Source: Paenibacillus radicis (ex Xue et al. 2023)
GTDB lineage: Bacteria > Bacillota > Bacilli > Paenibacillales > NBRC-103111
Length of the DNA: 64,000 nt
Assembly: GCF_024722015.1 (NCBI RefSeq)
Contig: NZ_JANQBD010000006.1
Location: 186,001 to 250,000, forward strand
Reading direction: 5' to 3'
Of the stretch, positions 17,314-25,730 are shown in pieces. The translations under genes were made by a program, and so were the position numbers. The notes below the pieces were generated by a model, which did no database searches, was not told the origin of the DNA, and worked only from the letters and a program-made list of their open reading frames with translations. The first letter of the stretch is position 1; every line of letters starts with the position of its first letter.

Positions 17314-18969
17314 TTATAGGACCTGTTCACGGTAGGCGCTGGGCGTAAAGCCGGTAACCTTCTTAAACAGCTTGCTGAAGTGGCTGGGATCCGAGTAACC
17401 GACAGCATAGCAAACCTCATATAATTTGACCGTTGTATCCCGAAGCAGTTCCTTGGCTTTCTCTATCCGAACTTTGGTTAAATATTCGTAGACCGTATCT
17501 CCTGTCTCTTGCTTATAGAGCAAGCTGACATAGGTAGGGCTTAAATAGACGCTTTCCGCTATATCCGAAACCGTCAAGCTATCTGCCAACCGTTCTTCAA
17601 TGACTTGGCGTATACGCTCTATTACATTGCTCGATTTCCCGCTGCGCTTCTCTTGTATCCGTGAGCATACTTCTATGAGATAAGATTCCAAGGTGAACCT
17701 CAAATCCGTTATCGTCTCCTGCTTAAATACGCGTTCCCACAAGCTAAGCTCCTTTTCTTCCAGGTCACGGCTTTGTATATTCAGCTCCAGCAACAAACGA
17801 TTGGACAGCAATATCAACTGCAGGCAAACATTGCGGCAGTACTTCAACCCTTCACGGCGGTTTCTTGCTAACCATTCGAATAAATCGTTGAGCTCTATCG
17901 ACAGCTGATAAGGCTCCGCTGCTTTCATAACAGACAAGAAGCGTTCGCTTTGAACTTGATCAAACCTGTGCATACCTTGCTCCTCGTGTTCGAGGCTGTC
18001 CATAGAAATGACGCGATTCTTGCCAAGGTACCACTTTTGATCCGCCGCTTCACGTGCTTGTATATACGACCATGGCAATGCCTGAAGGTTGGATACATGC
18101 TCGCCGACCCCGATGGTCACCGTGATTGAGAGCCAGCGCTGCAGATTCTCCCGGATTTCTTCAGCCAGGCTGAACAGCAGGTCCTCCTGAGACTCCTCCT
18201 CGTCCCCAATGCCGCCAACAACCCCGTTACTGTTGGTATTGCGCACACGGAGTATGCCGACATATTCGCTGCTCCTGTTCTCGAAAGCATATCCGCCCAT
18301 GTGCCGGTCAATTAACTCCTGGCATACGTTAAGCACAGCATAGGACAACAGCTGCTTGTCCCTCTCCGAGCGAGGCTCGACTACCTCCGCATTGTCGTCA
18401 ATAGTAACCACAATGACCCAATACGATGCATCTGCCGGCAGGTCCAGCTGTAGAAACTCCATCCGATTCCGTGCGCCGCCAGGCTGGGTGATTCCGTCGC
18501 GGATCAGCGACATGAGAAACTTTTCCCGAAGTAACGGCATGCTTTGGGTCAGCTTGACCTGCATATCTGCAATCAGCATCTTTTCCTTTGCTTCGTTCTG
18601 TAATTCTCCGACGACTCGCTCAACTACCATTCTTAGCTCCTGCATATTGACAGGCTTAAATATATAATCGACAGCGTTGACTTGAAGCGCAGACTTCAAA
18701 TAATCCGCATCATCATGACCGCTTACAAAAACAATTTTGATATGAGGATACCGCTCGCGAATCTGGGCGGACATACGTATCCCATCCATATTGATCATAC
18801 GCACATCGGTCAGCACCAAATCAGGCTGGATTCGTTCAATTAGGTCCAAACCTACGTCTCCGTCATCAGCCTCGCCTGCGAAGTCAATATTAAAAGTATT
18901 CCAGTCGAAATAATTACGCAGACCATAACGAACGGTCGGTTCGTCATCAACGATAACAAGCTTGTACAT
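17314..18969 (-). CDS. response regulator with AraC-type output, YesN type, cassette 1
   Basis: 551 residues from the ATG at 18969 (GGGGGAAG upstream; the frame is open to 19035). Receiver domain at the N-terminus: YKLVIVDDEPTVRYGL, phosphorylated Asp in DLVLTDVRMINMDG, conserved Lys in YIFKPVNMQEL. A long middle region of about 280 residues is followed by two HTH motifs of the AraC family, SDIAESVYLSPTYVSLLYK and YEVCYAVGYSDPSHFSKLFK, ending FTPSAYREQVL. It should activate the adjacent permease operon when its kinase is triggered. Confidence 0.93.
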   Translation of the reverse strand: MYKLVIVDDEPTVRYGLRNYFDWNTFNIDFAGEADDGDVGLDLIERIQPDLVLTDVRMINMDGIRMSAQIRERYPHIKIVFVSGHDDADYLKSALQVNAVDYIFKPVNMQELRMVVERVVGELQNEAKEKMLIADMQVKLTQSMPLLREKFLMSLIRDGITQPGGARNRMEFLQLDLPADASYWVIVVTIDDNAEVVEPRSERDKQLLSYAVLNVCQELIDRHMGGYAFENRSSEYVGILRVRNTNSNGVVGGIGDEEESQEDLLFSLAEEIRENLQRWLSITVTIGVGEHVSNLQALPWSYIQAREAADQKWYLGKNRVISMDSLEHEEQGMHRFDQVQSERFLSVMKAAEPYQLSIELNDLFEWLARNRREGLKYCRNVCLQLILLSNRLLLELNIQSRDLEEKELSLWERVFKQETITDLRFTLESYLIEVCSRIQEKRSGKSSNVIERIRQVIEERLADSLTVSDIAESVYLSPTYVSLLYKQETGDTVYEYLTKVRIEKAKELLRDTTVKLYEVCYAVGYSDPSHFSKLFKKVTGFTPSAYREQVL

Positions 18970-19048
18970 CCAATGTCTTCCCCCTAAGCCATTTTTCATC
19001 ATTATACATGAAATCGATTTCAATGGAACAAGCAATAGATTGGATAAA

Positions 19049-19726
19049 CTATTTTTTCATTTGGCAAAACATCCCCTTAGACTCATCCCATTCTGCATAC
19101 AGCACATCCTCGATCCGGGCTGCCCCCTGCTCCTTAAGTGCTTTCAGCAACCACTTCATGCTGTGCCCCGTATGCTCCAGCCGTTTCTTCTGTACCCTGC
19201 CGTTCTCAACAAGAACCAAACTCAAGGACAGCGGCTCCTCTGGAAGCTGCAAATCTTGCCTTGTGACGCTTTCGAGCGATGTTTTTTTCTTTACACTCAA
19301 GTTCCCGTTTGTTTCGAATACCGCAAAGCCAACCTCACGGACAGAAAAAATATTTTGCTCACGCAGCAGTGTGTGCAGCTGGTCGAAATCAAGATTATTA
19401 CGTTTCATTGCTGCAAAATCAATCTGACCATTCACGATAATGAGATCTGCAGTACCGTTGAGATGCCTGGATAGTCCAGGAATGAACTGCACCAGCTTCT
19501 CGAGACCAAGGGATAGAGCAGTCCATAACGCCAGAGCATAAAGAAGCTGAGTTAGATGAACGTCTTTATCATACAGCGTATTCCCAACAATTTCGCTTAA
19601 CATCAAAGAGGAAACGAAATCAAATGCGGTTAACTGAGAAATTTCTTTTTTCCCTAATAGCTTGGTAATAAGCCATAGACCGACCATCGCGGTAGCCAGC
19701 TTAACGGTTATGTAATAGAAATCCAT
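19049..19726 (-). CDS. DUF421/YetF-domain membrane protein
   Basis: 225 residues. Three membrane helices occupy the first 80 residues, with the family motif LGKKEISQLTAFDFVSSLMLSEIVGNT. The soluble C-terminal domain contains LIIVNGQIDFAAMKRNNLDFDQLHTLLREQ and the motif FSVREVGFAVFETNGNLSV, both diagnostic of the YetF/DUF421 family. Function is unknown; several paralogues are spore-associated in Bacillus. Monocistronic, just upstream of the cassette 1 regulator. Confidence 0.92.
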   Translation of the reverse strand: MDFYYITVKLATAMVGLWLITKLLGKKEISQLTAFDFVSSLMLSEIVGNTLYDKDVHLTQLLYALALWTALSLGLEKLVQFIPGLSRHLNGTADLIIVNGQIDFAAMKRNNLDFDQLHTLLREQNIFSVREVGFAVFETNGNLSVKKKTSLESVTRQDLQLPEEPLSLSLVLVENGRVQKKRLEHTGHSMKWLLKALKEQGAARIEDVLYAEWDESKGMFCQMKK

Positions 19727-19809
19727 AGGAAAAACCCCTTTCGGATGATTGGTCTTTTTTTACCCGAACAGGCTGCATAACGAAACCATGGCAATTCTAA
19801 CTTTACTTG

Positions 19810-19839
19810 TTGTATAGGCTGTGTTACAAAGCTTATAAT
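19810..19839 (+). promoter_or_regulatory. possible SigA promoter of the metallo-hydrolase gene
   Basis: TATAAT at 19834-19839 preceded 18 bases upstream by TTGTAT at 19810-19815. It sits 50 bases before the start codon at 19889. Confidence 0.5.
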
Positions 19840-19888
19840 TTCTATGACTCACTAGTAAATAATTACGCTTTTAGAGGAGCTGCAAACT

Positions 19889-20638
19889 ATGAACATTCAA
19901 CTCGTGCGTCACAGTACCTTATTCATTCAGTACGCTGGGTATAAACTGCTAATCGATCCTATGCTCAGCCCAGCCGGGGCGATGGCAGCTGTTCCAAACA
20001 CAGCCAATACACTTTCCAACCCCCTCGTCAATTTGAAGATCAACATTGAAGAATTGCTCAAGGCTGACGCCGTACTCCTAACCCATACGCATCGAGATCA
20101 TTTCGACAGTGTTGCGGCTGAGCTCTTGCGTAAAGATATAGCTTTCCTGTGCCAGCCGCAGGATGTGGAGACGATACGCTCGCGGGGATTTCAAGAGGTT
20201 ATGCCCATTGAGGATGAATTTGTATGGAATGGCATCCGCATCACACGGACTACCGGTCAGCATGGCGTTGGCGAAATCGGGAGACTTATGGGGCCTGTTT
20301 CAGGCTTTGTTCTTCAGGCCCCAAACGAGCCGACCTTATATATAGCCGGTGATACGATTTGGTGTGAGGATGTAGCGCAAGCTCTCACCAAATATCAACC
20401 TGAAGTTGCAGTCGTATTCGCGGGAGGAGCCGAATTTCTGCAAGGCGGCCCCATAACGATGACCTCTGAGGACGTTCGGCAAGTATGCTTGCACAGCCCG
20501 AATACTCGTATTGTGGTTGCTCATATGGAGACATGGAACCACTGCTTCCTGAAACGACCGGAGCTAAGAGCATTGGTCGAGAAGCATCAGCTTCAGGATC
20601 AGGTCTTCATTCCAGAAGATGGGGAATCCATCCATTAA
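19889..20638 (+). CDS. MBL-fold metallo-hydrolase (UlaG-like)
   Basis: 249 residues starting at an ATG with AGAGGAGC. The metal-binding signature THTHRDHFD is near residue 67, with later ligands in ITRTTGQHGVG, YIAGDTIWC and VVAHMETWNHC. This matches the UlaG/YtkL-like branch of metallo-beta-lactamase fold proteins, which includes lactonases such as L-ascorbate-6-phosphate lactonase. It would act in the cytoplasm as a lactonase or phosphodiesterase. Followed closely by an MFS gene on the same strand. Confidence 0.88.
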   Translation: MNIQLVRHSTLFIQYAGYKLLIDPMLSPAGAMAAVPNTANTLSNPLVNLKINIEELLKADAVLLTHTHRDHFDSVAAELLRKDIAFLCQPQDVETIRSRGFQEVMPIEDEFVWNGIRITRTTGQHGVGEIGRLMGPVSGFVLQAPNEPTLYIAGDTIWCEDVAQALTKYQPEVAVVFAGGAEFLQGGPITMTSEDVRQVCLHSPNTRIVVAHMETWNHCFLKRPELRALVEKHQLQDQVFIPEDGESIH

Positions 20639-20726
20639 ATGCTGCTTTTTATTGTTTACGTCAAGCCGAATTAATGTGATAATTAGCACCATACTTCACA
20701 TTTTATTGAGGAAAGAAGCGGTTGCT

Positions 20727-21884
20727 TTGAAAGGTATGCTCCCATTCTTGCTTTTTTATACGGTCATTTATATGGCGAATGCGGTTTATGGAACGTTCAT
20801 CCCAGTTTACTTCCAATCCATCGGCGCAACCTCCACACAAATAGGGCTGCTGCTAAGTCTGGGACCTTTGGTCGCGGTATTGGCACAGCCTGTTTGGGGT
20901 TCAATTGGAGATAGGGCCCGGACAAAAAATTCCGTGCTTCGCGTACTCATCATTGGCACAGGGGTAGTTATTCTACTCTTCCCGATATCAACAGAATATT
21001 ATTATTTGTTAATAATGGTATGCTTGTTTACCTTCTTCCAAACTTCAATCGCCCCTTTAAGCGATGCTATTACCTTAGAAGAGCTCGACAAGCAGAAACG
21101 CTGGTCTTTTGGTCCGATCCGGTTGGGCGGAACTATAGGATTCGCTATTATGTCTCTCCTGTTCGGCTGGATTGCCAAAAGCCACATCCATTCTTTATTT
21201 GTCGTCTATGCTATTATTATGTTCATCAGTGTGCTTCTGCTTTCCCAATTCCCTGCTACTACAGGCTATCAATCATCAGGCAAAAAGATAAATATCGGAG
21301 TCTTATTCCGAAATCGCAAGCTCATGATCTACATGGGCATTAATCTGGTCCTACAAATTACGTTGGGCTATTATTATACGTTCTTCCCTGTCTATTTTCA
21401 CAATATGGGAGGAAACAGCTTTCTATTAGGCTGGTCGATGGTCATTTCCGCTATAAGCGAAATTCCTTTTCTACTCTATTCTGGGCGAATTATGAAGCGC
21501 GTTCGAATCACACATATTTTGCTTGTTGCCAGTATAGCCACTGCTCTGCGCTGGTTCGCCTTCTCCTTAACCGACAATCCCTATTGGGTACTCCCCGCTC
21601 AAGTGCTGCATGGATTGATTTTTATCGTGCTGTCGGTCACTATGGCTATGTACATAAATCAAGAGGTTCCGAAGGAACTGAAAGCCAGCGGACAGACGTT
21701 AAACGCTCTGCTTAGCGCAGGTATCGCCCGTATTATTGGCAGCTTTGGCGGAGGGATTGCGAGTGATGCCTTCGGTATGAAAAATATTTTTTATTACAAT
21801 GGATGGATTGCCGCAGCTTGCACGGTCTGTATTATATGGCTGAGCTTTTATGAAAAGGGAGCACAACGCAAGGCCAAAACATAA
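20727..21884 (+). CDS. MFS transporter (MFS_1-like), paralogue of 3362-4552
   Basis: 385 residues if it starts at the TTG at 20727, which has GAGGAAAG eleven bases upstream; an ATG at 20736 is also possible. The frame is open further upstream and overlaps the metallo-hydrolase gene, but no ribosome site supports that. About twelve helices with QPVWGSIGDRARTKNSVLRV and QTSIAPLSDAITLEEL, and VPKELKASGQTLNALLSAGI near the end. Substrate unknown, though it is probably co-transcribed with the hydrolase. Confidence 0.86.
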   Translation: MKGMLPFLLFYTVIYMANAVYGTFIPVYFQSIGATSTQIGLLLSLGPLVAVLAQPVWGSIGDRARTKNSVLRVLIIGTGVVILLFPISTEYYYLLIMVCLFTFFQTSIAPLSDAITLEELDKQKRWSFGPIRLGGTIGFAIMSLLFGWIAKSHIHSLFVVYAIIMFISVLLLSQFPATTGYQSSGKKINIGVLFRNRKLMIYMGINLVLQITLGYYYTFFPVYFHNMGGNSFLLGWSMVISAISEIPFLLYSGRIMKRVRITHILLVASIATALRWFAFSLTDNPYWVLPAQVLHGLIFIVLSVTMAMYINQEVPKELKASGQTLNALLSAGIARIIGSFGGGIASDAFGMKNIFYYNGWIAAACTVCIIWLSFYEKGAQRKAKT

Positions 21885-21980
21885 GGATAGGATCGACTAC
21901 GTTCCTGGAAAATAGTATGATGTCATTAGAATGGGAGTTCAACAAACTTTAACATTAAGACAAAGCGAGGAGAGAACAAC

Positions 21981-22823
21981 ATGGCATTCGGAACATTAGC
22001 TCACAAAGTCGGCACACTGCCGCTGATGCAACTAACACAGAAATTAGGTGAGCTTGAAATTGATTTCGTACAGCTCGCTCTGACGAAGGCTATAGGCGAT
22101 ATTGATACGTCCTTGGGCAAGTTAAGCCCTGGCTTGGCCAACCATATTGCCGAGCAGTTTGACAAGCAAGGCATTCGCATTGGAGTGCTGGGCTGCTACA
22201 TCAACCCGGTCCATCCTGATCCTGTACAAAGACGGTACGAAATCGACCGCTTTAAAGAGCATCTGCGGTTTGCCCGTGAGTTTGGCACAACCATCGTTGC
22301 TACTGAAACAGGCGATCTCACAACCTACCGCAATCAGGATGCTGAGAGATATGAAGAGATTGGGTGGTCGATTCTGCGCAGCACTGTTGAAGAGTTAGCC
22401 GAGGAAGCGGAGAAATGGGGCGCCTATGTAGGTCTTGAACCTGTCTGCACACATACGCTTACCACACCTCAGAAAATGAAGCGCATCATAGATGAAGTCC
22501 CCTCCCGCAATATCGGAGTTGTACTCGATCCTTGCAACTTATTTGATCGTACGAACTTTGAGCGCCGGGAGCAGGTTGTTAACGAATCCTTCGAGCTGTT
22601 CGGAGACCGAATCGTACTGGCTCATCTGAAGGATGTGGTGACTCCATTTAACGAACGTGATGGACGTCCCAAATCCGTAAAGCCAGGTACGGGTGTGTTC
22701 GACACAGCGGGATTCCTGCAGAAGCTCTATGAGTACAAGCCATTCGTCGATGTTTCCATAGAAGATACGGATGCCCACGAGATGAATGAGGTCATTCACT
22801 ATTTGAAGGGTCTTAATAAATAG
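21981..22823 (+). CDS. sugar phosphate isomerase/epimerase (xylose isomerase-like TIM barrel)
   Basis: 280 residues with a GAGGAGA ribosome site. Metal-binding and catalytic residues of the AP-endonuclease-2/xylose isomerase-like barrel are visible: VATETGDL, GLEPVCTHTL (Glu), GVVLDPCNLF (Asp), VLAHLKDVV (His, Asp) and VDVSIEDTDA (Glu). It would isomerise or epimerise a keto-sugar or inositol derivative. It stands in a plus-strand run between an MFS transporter and an AEC carrier. Confidence 0.9.
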   Translation: MAFGTLAHKVGTLPLMQLTQKLGELEIDFVQLALTKAIGDIDTSLGKLSPGLANHIAEQFDKQGIRIGVLGCYINPVHPDPVQRRYEIDRFKEHLRFAREFGTTIVATETGDLTTYRNQDAERYEEIGWSILRSTVEELAEEAEKWGAYVGLEPVCTHTLTTPQKMKRIIDEVPSRNIGVVLDPCNLFDRTNFERREQVVNESFELFGDRIVLAHLKDVVTPFNERDGRPKSVKPGTGVFDTAGFLQKLYEYKPFVDVSIEDTDAHEMNEVIHYLKGLNK

Positions 22824-22855
22824 CAAATGGGCGGATTGAAAGGAAGTCCCAACCC

Positions 22856-23785
22856 ATGATGCTGCTGCAAACCTTTCTCTCTACGATCTATCATGTTTTT
22901 CTTCCTATCTCCCTGCCTGTGATCGGTGGCGCTTTACTTAGGCGCTTCCGTGGGATGGATACAAAGCCGATATCTATGCTTGCCTTATACATATTAAGTC
23001 CTGCGCTTATATTTGTTGCCTTGTTCAATGCCCGGATATCGTGGGACGACATAACGAATACGATACTATTTTCGATCATTAATGTTTTGGTGCTGTGGGC
23101 AATCGCTCTCCTAATCAGTAGAATGCTTGCTCTGCCGGCCGCTGAACGCGCGGGGCTAACGATGGTCTCAACCTTCACTAACAGCGTGAATTATGGTCTT
23201 CCCTTGGTTTTATTAGCTTTCGGACAAGCAGGTCTTGATAAAGCCTCCTTATATGTCATCGTTCAAATGATTATCGTCAATACGCTCGGCATATATTTCG
23301 CGGCGCGTTCCCAATTTTCTGTAAAATCCGCGCTTTTATCTATATTTAAAATGCCGTCTATTTATGCGGCGGTATTGGCAACCATTGCCAAAACATTGGA
23401 GCTGCAAATCCCGGAAGCGCTATATAAAGGTTTCACTCTGATGGCGGATTCGTATTCTCCTGTGGTCCTTGCGATACTGGGAGCGCAGATGGTAAGTGTT
23501 AAAAACACCGTGCTTCCGACAATCTATAAAAAAGCGTTTTGGTCCGGTATTTTTATAAGGCTGATTGCAGCGCCGGCGCTCGCTTACCTCACCTTGTATT
23601 GCTTAGGTATCGAGGGCATATTGTTTTCGGTCATCCTTGTACTGGCTTCCATGCCGGCCGCAGTTAACGCCGTTCTGTTAGCCGAACAATTCAATGCGGC
23701 TCCGCAGTTCGTGTCCAAGTGCATTCTCTGGACAACACTTGCCTCCTTCCTTGTATTGCCTGTAATCTTGCTGTTACTTCAATAA
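22856..23785 (+). CDS. AEC-family transporter (auxin efflux carrier-like)
   Basis: 309 residues, about ten membrane helices in two halves. The first half contains STFTNSVNYGLPLVLLAFG, the conserved NxxxxGLP-type crossover of the AEC/Mem_trans family, and the second half ends in VILVLASMPAAVNAVLLAEQF, another family feature. Members carry organic acids or auxin-like compounds. Starts 32 bases after the isomerase stop with AAAGGAAG, so probably one operon with it. Confidence 0.88.
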   Translation: MMLLQTFLSTIYHVFLPISLPVIGGALLRRFRGMDTKPISMLALYILSPALIFVALFNARISWDDITNTILFSIINVLVLWAIALLISRMLALPAAERAGLTMVSTFTNSVNYGLPLVLLAFGQAGLDKASLYVIVQMIIVNTLGIYFAARSQFSVKSALLSIFKMPSIYAAVLATIAKTLELQIPEALYKGFTLMADSYSPVVLAILGAQMVSVKNTVLPTIYKKAFWSGIFIRLIAAPALAYLTLYCLGIEGILFSVILVLASMPAAVNAVLLAEQFNAAPQFVSKCILWTTLASFLVLPVILLLLQ

Positions 23786-23805
23786 CAGGTTAAAAAAGCT
23801 ATAAA

Positions 23806-23835
23806 AGCGGCTGTCAAAGGAAGGGCAGCCTCTTC
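23806..23835 (+). terminator. weak terminator after AEC carrier
   Basis: GGCTG pairs with CAGCC across a 12-base loop, followed by TCTTCTT. Short stem. Confidence 0.4.
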
Positions 23836-23981
23836 TTGGGTATTCTCAGCGATGCAAAGATGAATTAACTTCCCAACCCGTGCTAATCTTGGGCATCGGC
23901 GTTTAAGTTCGGTACAAAATTTGCTTTCATTCATTCCAGAGGAGACTGGGATTTTCGGGCGGCTGCCGAAAGAAAGACAAT

Positions 23982-24167
23982 AGATGGAAATCCTCCCGTT
24001 AATCCAGCACGGATACCGTTTGAAAGCAATCTAACTGGAAAAACTCCTGCTAATCTAGATAATAGGGCCGAAATCAGCCAAAATCCTTAGAATTAGCAGG
24101 AGAAATTCCAGTTATTGGGCTTGAAACGCTATTTTTTGGGGAAATAACGTGACATTTTCCTGATAAT
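23982..24167. repeat. 22-bp unit array, CTGGAA class (family R3, copy 1)
   Basis: Units starting at 23982 (+), 24033 (+), 24092 (inverted) and a degenerate one near 24146. The unit reads AACTGGAA-N3-CTCCTGCTAAT. Spacing 51, 59 and about 54 bases. The two central units form an inverted repeat with arms of 22 bases differing only in the 3 middle bases. Copy 2 is at 51311-51493. The gap 23836-24240 holds no credible gene. Confidence 0.68.
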
Positions 24168-24240
24168 TACGTGGAGTTCGCCATACTACCATGCAATGAC
24201 ATAACCCATCTGTTCACGCGCCATCACTTATGCAACGTAC

Positions 24241-24281
24241 AAAAAGGGCTGCCCCTGGCTGGTGCTACTTTGGGACAGCCC
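24241..24281 (-). terminator. terminator of cassette 2 operon
   Basis: On the minus strand GGGGCTGTCCC pairs with GGGGCAGCCC, followed by TTTTT. It lies 47 bases after the cupin stop. Confidence 0.85.
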
Positions 24282-24327
24282 CGTTTGCACGTTCGCTTCT
24301 TGCTCGTACCTTTTTCACAACCCGCTT

Positions 24328-24675
24328 CTATTTCAATACTTCAAATACTATAGCTCTCAGCATCTCGTTGGAATCATTAAACAATTCATGTCCCCAGTGA
24401 GGCTTGTTTAGCAGAATATCCCCCGGCTTCACTCTTGTCTGCTCATCATTCACTTTCATAATGCCGTTGCCCTCAAGAATAATGTAAACTTCTTCATCTT
24501 CACGATGCCGATGAAATCCGATGGATGAACCAGGTGGAATTTCAACGTAATTAATAAATTGAATTGCCGTATCAAAATCCTCTTTCTTATAAATACTCGT
24601 ATGATTGACTGTACCTATCCCGCGATGGCACTGCTCCGTAACTAATTGCGCTTCCAGAAAATTACGATTGAACAT
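24328..24675 (-). CDS. cupin-domain protein
   Basis: 115 residues from the ATG at 24675 (GGAGG ten bases upstream; ATGs at 24681 and 24684 are also possible). A single small cupin barrel with metal-site motif 1 GFHRHREDEEVYIILEG and motif 2 KPGDILLNKPHWGHEL; all expected His/Glu ligands are present. Such proteins act as sugar isomerases, dioxygenases or lyases. Last gene of cassette 2, behind a Gfo/Idh/MocA oxidoreductase, hence probably handles the imported sugar. Confidence 0.9.
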   Translation of the reverse strand: MFNRNFLEAQLVTEQCHRGIGTVNHTSIYKKEDFDTAIQFINYVEIPPGSSIGFHRHREDEEVYIILEGNGIMKVNDEQTRVKPGDILLNKPHWGHELFNDSNEMLRAIVFEVLK

Positions 24676-24728
24676 GGACATCATCCCTCCTATTTATGCT
24701 GCCATTTGCCGTACTATTGTATAGTGGA

Positions 24729-25691
24729 TTATGAAGTGATTTGCACTCTTTGCTGAAGCTCATGCGATTGGTTGGCAAAATGAACGAGCGCCTCAGATTT
24801 GATGTAGTCTTCTCCGCAAGTTTCCGCATTTCTGCCTTCGCTTAAAGCCTCCAGAAAATGATGGAAGCAGGACAAGTCGGGAATACCGCTGCTGTCGACC
24901 GGAATGTTGCCTTCCCCTTTATTCAGAAACAAACGATCTTCGATTAGCAGCAAGGCACCTTCGGTCCCTTCAATACGCCAGTCTCCGCTCCAGCCTGTTT
25001 GGTGTCCTTTCTCTGTCATACTGCCAATGTAATTGACAACTATCCCATCTTCCATCTCAAGGCAAAAGTTCAGATTGACATTAGCCTGCAGCCAGCTCCC
25101 GACCGGACAATAATTGAAAGCATAAATACTCTTTGCCTCCTGCCCGGTTAAATAACGTATCAAATCGAAATGATGAATGGTTACATCCTCCAGCAGCGGA
25201 TTTTTGAGAGCAAGGAAATAAGGAATATCCGTTGGATGGTAACGGCAGAAATCAATTTGAATGGTTGAGATGCTCCCGATCTCCCCTTGTTCAAGCAGCG
25301 ATTTCATATGACGAGTAAAGGGGAAGCAGCGATAGTTTTCTGCTATCATAAACGGGATGTTCCTCTGGCTAGCCAGCTCTACAATTCGGACGGATTCCTC
25401 ATAGTTATTAGAAATCGGCTTCTCACAAAATACAGGAAGACGATGCTCGAACGCCAGTTCATTAACTGCTGAATGAAAGGCTGGAGGCGTTACGTTAATA
25501 AGGATGTCCGGCCGTTCCTTCTCTATTGCCTCTGACACAGACGTATAGAACGGAACGGGCTCACCTGCTAACCGTGCTTGCAGCTCTGCATTCACTTCGA
25601 CAACCGCTAATTGAATGTGAGGGTGATCCCGGCGAATCCGCTTATACCATGAATAACCCTTGTTCCCAAGACCGACTAAAACAGCCTTCAA
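24729..25691 (-). CDS. Gfo/Idh/MocA-family oxidoreductase, cassette 2
   Basis: 320 residues from a TTG at 25691, chosen because AAGGAG is eight bases upstream and the protein then begins directly with the Rossmann strand KAVLVGLGNKGYSW. The catalytic Lys is in FCEKPISNNYEES, and LEDVTIHHFDLIRYLTG carries the conserved substrate His. NAD(P)-dependent oxidation or reduction of a sugar or inositol is expected. It follows the cassette 2 binding-protein gene by 39 bases. Confidence 0.9.
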   Translation of the reverse strand: MKAVLVGLGNKGYSWYKRIRRDHPHIQLAVVEVNAELQARLAGEPVPFYTSVSEAIEKERPDILINVTPPAFHSAVNELAFEHRLPVFCEKPISNNYEESVRIVELASQRNIPFMIAENYRCFPFTRHMKSLLEQGEIGSISTIQIDFCRYHPTDIPYFLALKNPLLEDVTIHHFDLIRYLTGQEAKSIYAFNYCPVGSWLQANVNLNFCLEMEDGIVVNYIGSMTEKGHQTGWSGDWRIEGTEGALLLIEDRLFLNKGEGNIPVDSSGIPDLSCFHHFLEALSEGRNAETCGEDYIKSEALVHFANQSHELQQRVQITS

Positions 25692-25730
25692 CTTCCCCAC
25701 TCCTTTTCGAACTCTCACTTTAAGCAAATG

